The notes beneath the pieces were generated by a model. That model had not been told where the DNA came from, searched no databases, and saw only the letters and a list, made by a program, of their open reading frames with translations. The translations under genes were made by a program, and so were the position numbers. A stretch of 14,152 bases of DNA from Bacillota bacterium (GTDB taxonomy: Bacteria; Bacillota; Clostridia; Christensenellales; Aristaeellaceae). Where the stretch lies: NCBI GenBank assembly GCA_023395615.1, contig JAEWYP010000058.1, positions 1 to 14,152 on the forward strand, in the 5' to 3' direction. Positions 12,510 to 14,152 of the stretch are shown piece by piece. Position 1 is the stretch's first letter. The number at the start of each line of letters is the position of its first letter.

Positions 12510-14152
12510 TGCTTTCCTTTTTGGGCTGCAAGCGCCTCAAACTCGTCTATTTCGCCACGCAGTACATCCAGCGCGCTGCGCCAGTAGCCAATATCGTGCA
12601 CGTCAATCCCCACGGATTTCGCCACATGGTATACGGTATCGCTGCCGCAGCTTGCCAGCAGCGCATCATAAGCCGGCAGGAAGGCCGCGCCCGCCTGCGC
12701 GTATTTCTGGTAAACACCCAGGCCAAACAGCAGGCCAAACGCATACGGGAAGTTATAGTAATGCAGGCCAACAGTGTAATAATGTCCCTTGTTGATCCAC
12801 ATATCCGGGTGACGGACTTCTTTGTCCAGTCCATCACCATAAGCCTCTTCCTGTGCGGAAAGCATCATGGCGCGCAACTCGTCCACGCTCGGGGTATGGG
12901 TTTTGCGGGCTTCAAACACGGCGCTTTCAAACAAAAACCGACTGTAGATATCTACGCAGCACTGAGTGGCTTCCATCAGGCTGCCTTCCAGAATGCTGAA
13001 AGCGCGTTCCGGAGCGGCGGTCATAAGGACCGTGTGAGACAGCAGGGTTTCGTTGAATGTGGAGGCGGTTTCCGCAAGCGGCATGGGTGCCTGCGTCATT
13101 AATACCGGTAAGTTTTCCATGCAGTGGGCGTGCCAGGCATGCCCCAGCTCGTGGGCAAGGGTGCTTACATCGGAAAAGCTGCCCACAAAATTGGTGAGAA
13201 TACGGGACAGTTTCAATTCGTGGTTTTCAGAGCAGAAAGCGCCGCCTTCCTTGCCCTGGCGGGGGTACAGGTCGATCCAGCGCTGATCGAATGCGTTCAT
13301 CATGAAGTCCGCCATTTTCGGATGCGCTTTTCCAAAGGTATCCCGGAGCAGAGAACGCGCCTCGTCAATGGTATACGTCTGCACGTCGTTCCCGACCGGT
13401 GCGGAAAGATCGTAGAAAGGCAGACCGTCCGCATGCCCCAGCAGGCGGGCTTTAGCGCGCAGATAACGGCGAAAATCCGGCAACGCTTCGCGGATGGCAG
13501 CCCACATGGCGTCGAGTGTTTCATGATCCATGCGGCTTTCTTCCAACTGCTGGGTCAGCACATCCGGATAGCCTTTGGCTTCGCAAAGGGTGAGAGCTTC
13601 GCCCTTGATTCCGCCTAAGCAGAAAGCCATCGGCAGCGCGACCTTCGGATAGGAAGCGAGTTCGGCTTCGTAGGCTTTTTTTCGCACATCCGGATCGGGG
13701 TCGTAAGCCATACCGCGTACGGCGGGCAATGGAAGCTCCTTACCGTCCAGATCGACGGTCAGCGTACCCATCAGCTGATCGCGCAATTTCTGGAAGGAGT
13801 CACCGCCGCTCAGAGACATGCGAAGCATCCACTTTTCCATACTCTCCGGAAGCATATGGGCGGCTTCCTGCTGAGCCTCCCGCAAAATAAAGGCGTTGGC
13901 TTTCAACTTTTCGCTTTGGGCTATCACGCTATCCAAATCGGGCACCGTTCCCAGATAGCGCGTACATGCGCTTTCGAATACCTGCGTATCCACGGAAAGC
14001 GCGCTCAGTTCTTCCAGCGTGCGGAAAGCATCACGGTTTTCGCTCTCTGCCGCCAGTGTCAGCTGGCAATACATAAAGGCGCGGGAAAGCTTATCGGTTA
14101 ATATTTCCAGCTGCGAAACAATCTTTTCGATTTTCTCCGGCAGGGGCAGTTC
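12506..14152 (-). CDS. pepF: Oligoendopeptidase F (M3B zinc peptidase), 5' truncated
   Basis: The frame stays open to the window edge (548 residues visible), so the ATG at 14074 is internal; about 50 residues are missing from a usual length near 600. The zinc motif HELGH (His334, Glu335, His338 of the visible part) lies in TLAHELGHAWHAH, followed by ETASTFNETLL with the third zinc ligand Glu. The end has the family's IDVHDIGYWRSALDVL. PepF enzymes are cytosolic and cut short peptides, in pathways of peptide turnover and signal peptide clearance. No signal peptide can be judged because the N-terminus is missing. It overlaps cca by 4 bp. Confidence 0.93.
   Translation of the reverse strand, partial: ELPLPEKIEKIVSQLEILTDKLSRAFMYCQLTLAAESENRDAFRTLEELSALSVDTQVFESACTRYLGTVPDLDSVIAQSEKLKANAFILREAQQEAAHMLPESMEKWMLRMSLSGGDSFQKLRDQLMGTLTVDLDGKELPLPAVRGMAYDPDPDVRKKAYEAELASYPKVALPMAFCLGGIKGEALTLCEAKGYPDVLTQQLEESRMDHETLDAMWAAIREALPDFRRYLRAKARLLGHADGLPFYDLSAPVGNDVQTYTIDEARSLLRDTFGKAHPKMADFMMNAFDQRWIDLYPRQGKEGGAFCSENHELKLSRILTNFVGSFSDVSTLAHELGHAWHAHCMENLPVLMTQAPMPLAETASTFNETLLSHTVLMTAAPERAFSILEGSLMEATQCCVDIYSRFLFESAVFEARKTHTPSVDELRAMMLSAQEEAYGDGLDKEVRHPDMWINKGHYYTVGLHYYNFPYAFGLLFGLGVYQKYAQAGAAFLPAYDALLASCGSDTVYHVAKSVGIDVHDIGYWRSALDVLRGEIDEFEALAAQKGKQ

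Noticed and set aside
12359..13102. 247-codon open frame on the + strand
   Set aside because: It is antisense to both cca and pepF, whose motifs are clear, and it shows no recognisable domain.

Overview
The window reads as chromosomal DNA of a moderately GC-rich bacterium, most likely a Bacillota (Clostridia-like) species. I infer this from the strong AGGAGG-type ribosome binding sites, a PepF-type peptidase, a heterodimeric ABC exporter of the LmrCD/BmrCD kind, and a secreted CHAP/peptidoglycan-binding protein. No rRNA, tRNA, CRISPR array, transposase or phage gene was seen. The assignment rests on gene types, not on a search.

Layout: the left 5.4 kb is on the + strand and the rest is on the - strand. 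The two halves converge on a bidirectional terminator near 5.5 kb. The + strand holds (a) a two-gene unit, an extradiol DODA-type dioxygenase cut by the window edge and a pirin-family cupin, closed by a perfect 12-bp terminator stem; and (b) a recognisable sigma70-type promoter followed by two ABC exporter half-transporters 2 bp apart. The two halves have complementary defects: Asp in place of the catalytic Glu in the first, LSTGQ in place of LSGGQ in the second. This is the signature of a heterodimeric exporter with one degenerate ATP site.

On the - strand, reading right to left, come pepF (cut by the window edge), cca (overlapping pepF by 4 bp), a DUF6056-like multi-pass membrane protein, a secreted CHAP amidase with a peptidoglycan-binding domain, and a two-gene surface-polysaccharide operon: a polyprenyl-phosphate phosphoglycosyl transferase and an O-antigen ligase/polymerase-like protein. 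The last four genes all point to the cell envelope. The two-gene operon has a perfect consensus promoter (TTGACA, 17 bp, TATAAT) and a leader of about 205 nt with a 5' hairpin, a long hairpin followed by a U-tract that looks like an attenuator, and a third hairpin just before the ribosome binding site.

Most of the window is made of known families. The parts most worth a second look are the structured, apparently attenuated leader (8409-8613) and the unusually small glycan operon it controls, which has no glycosyltransferase or flippase gene between its promoter and its terminator.
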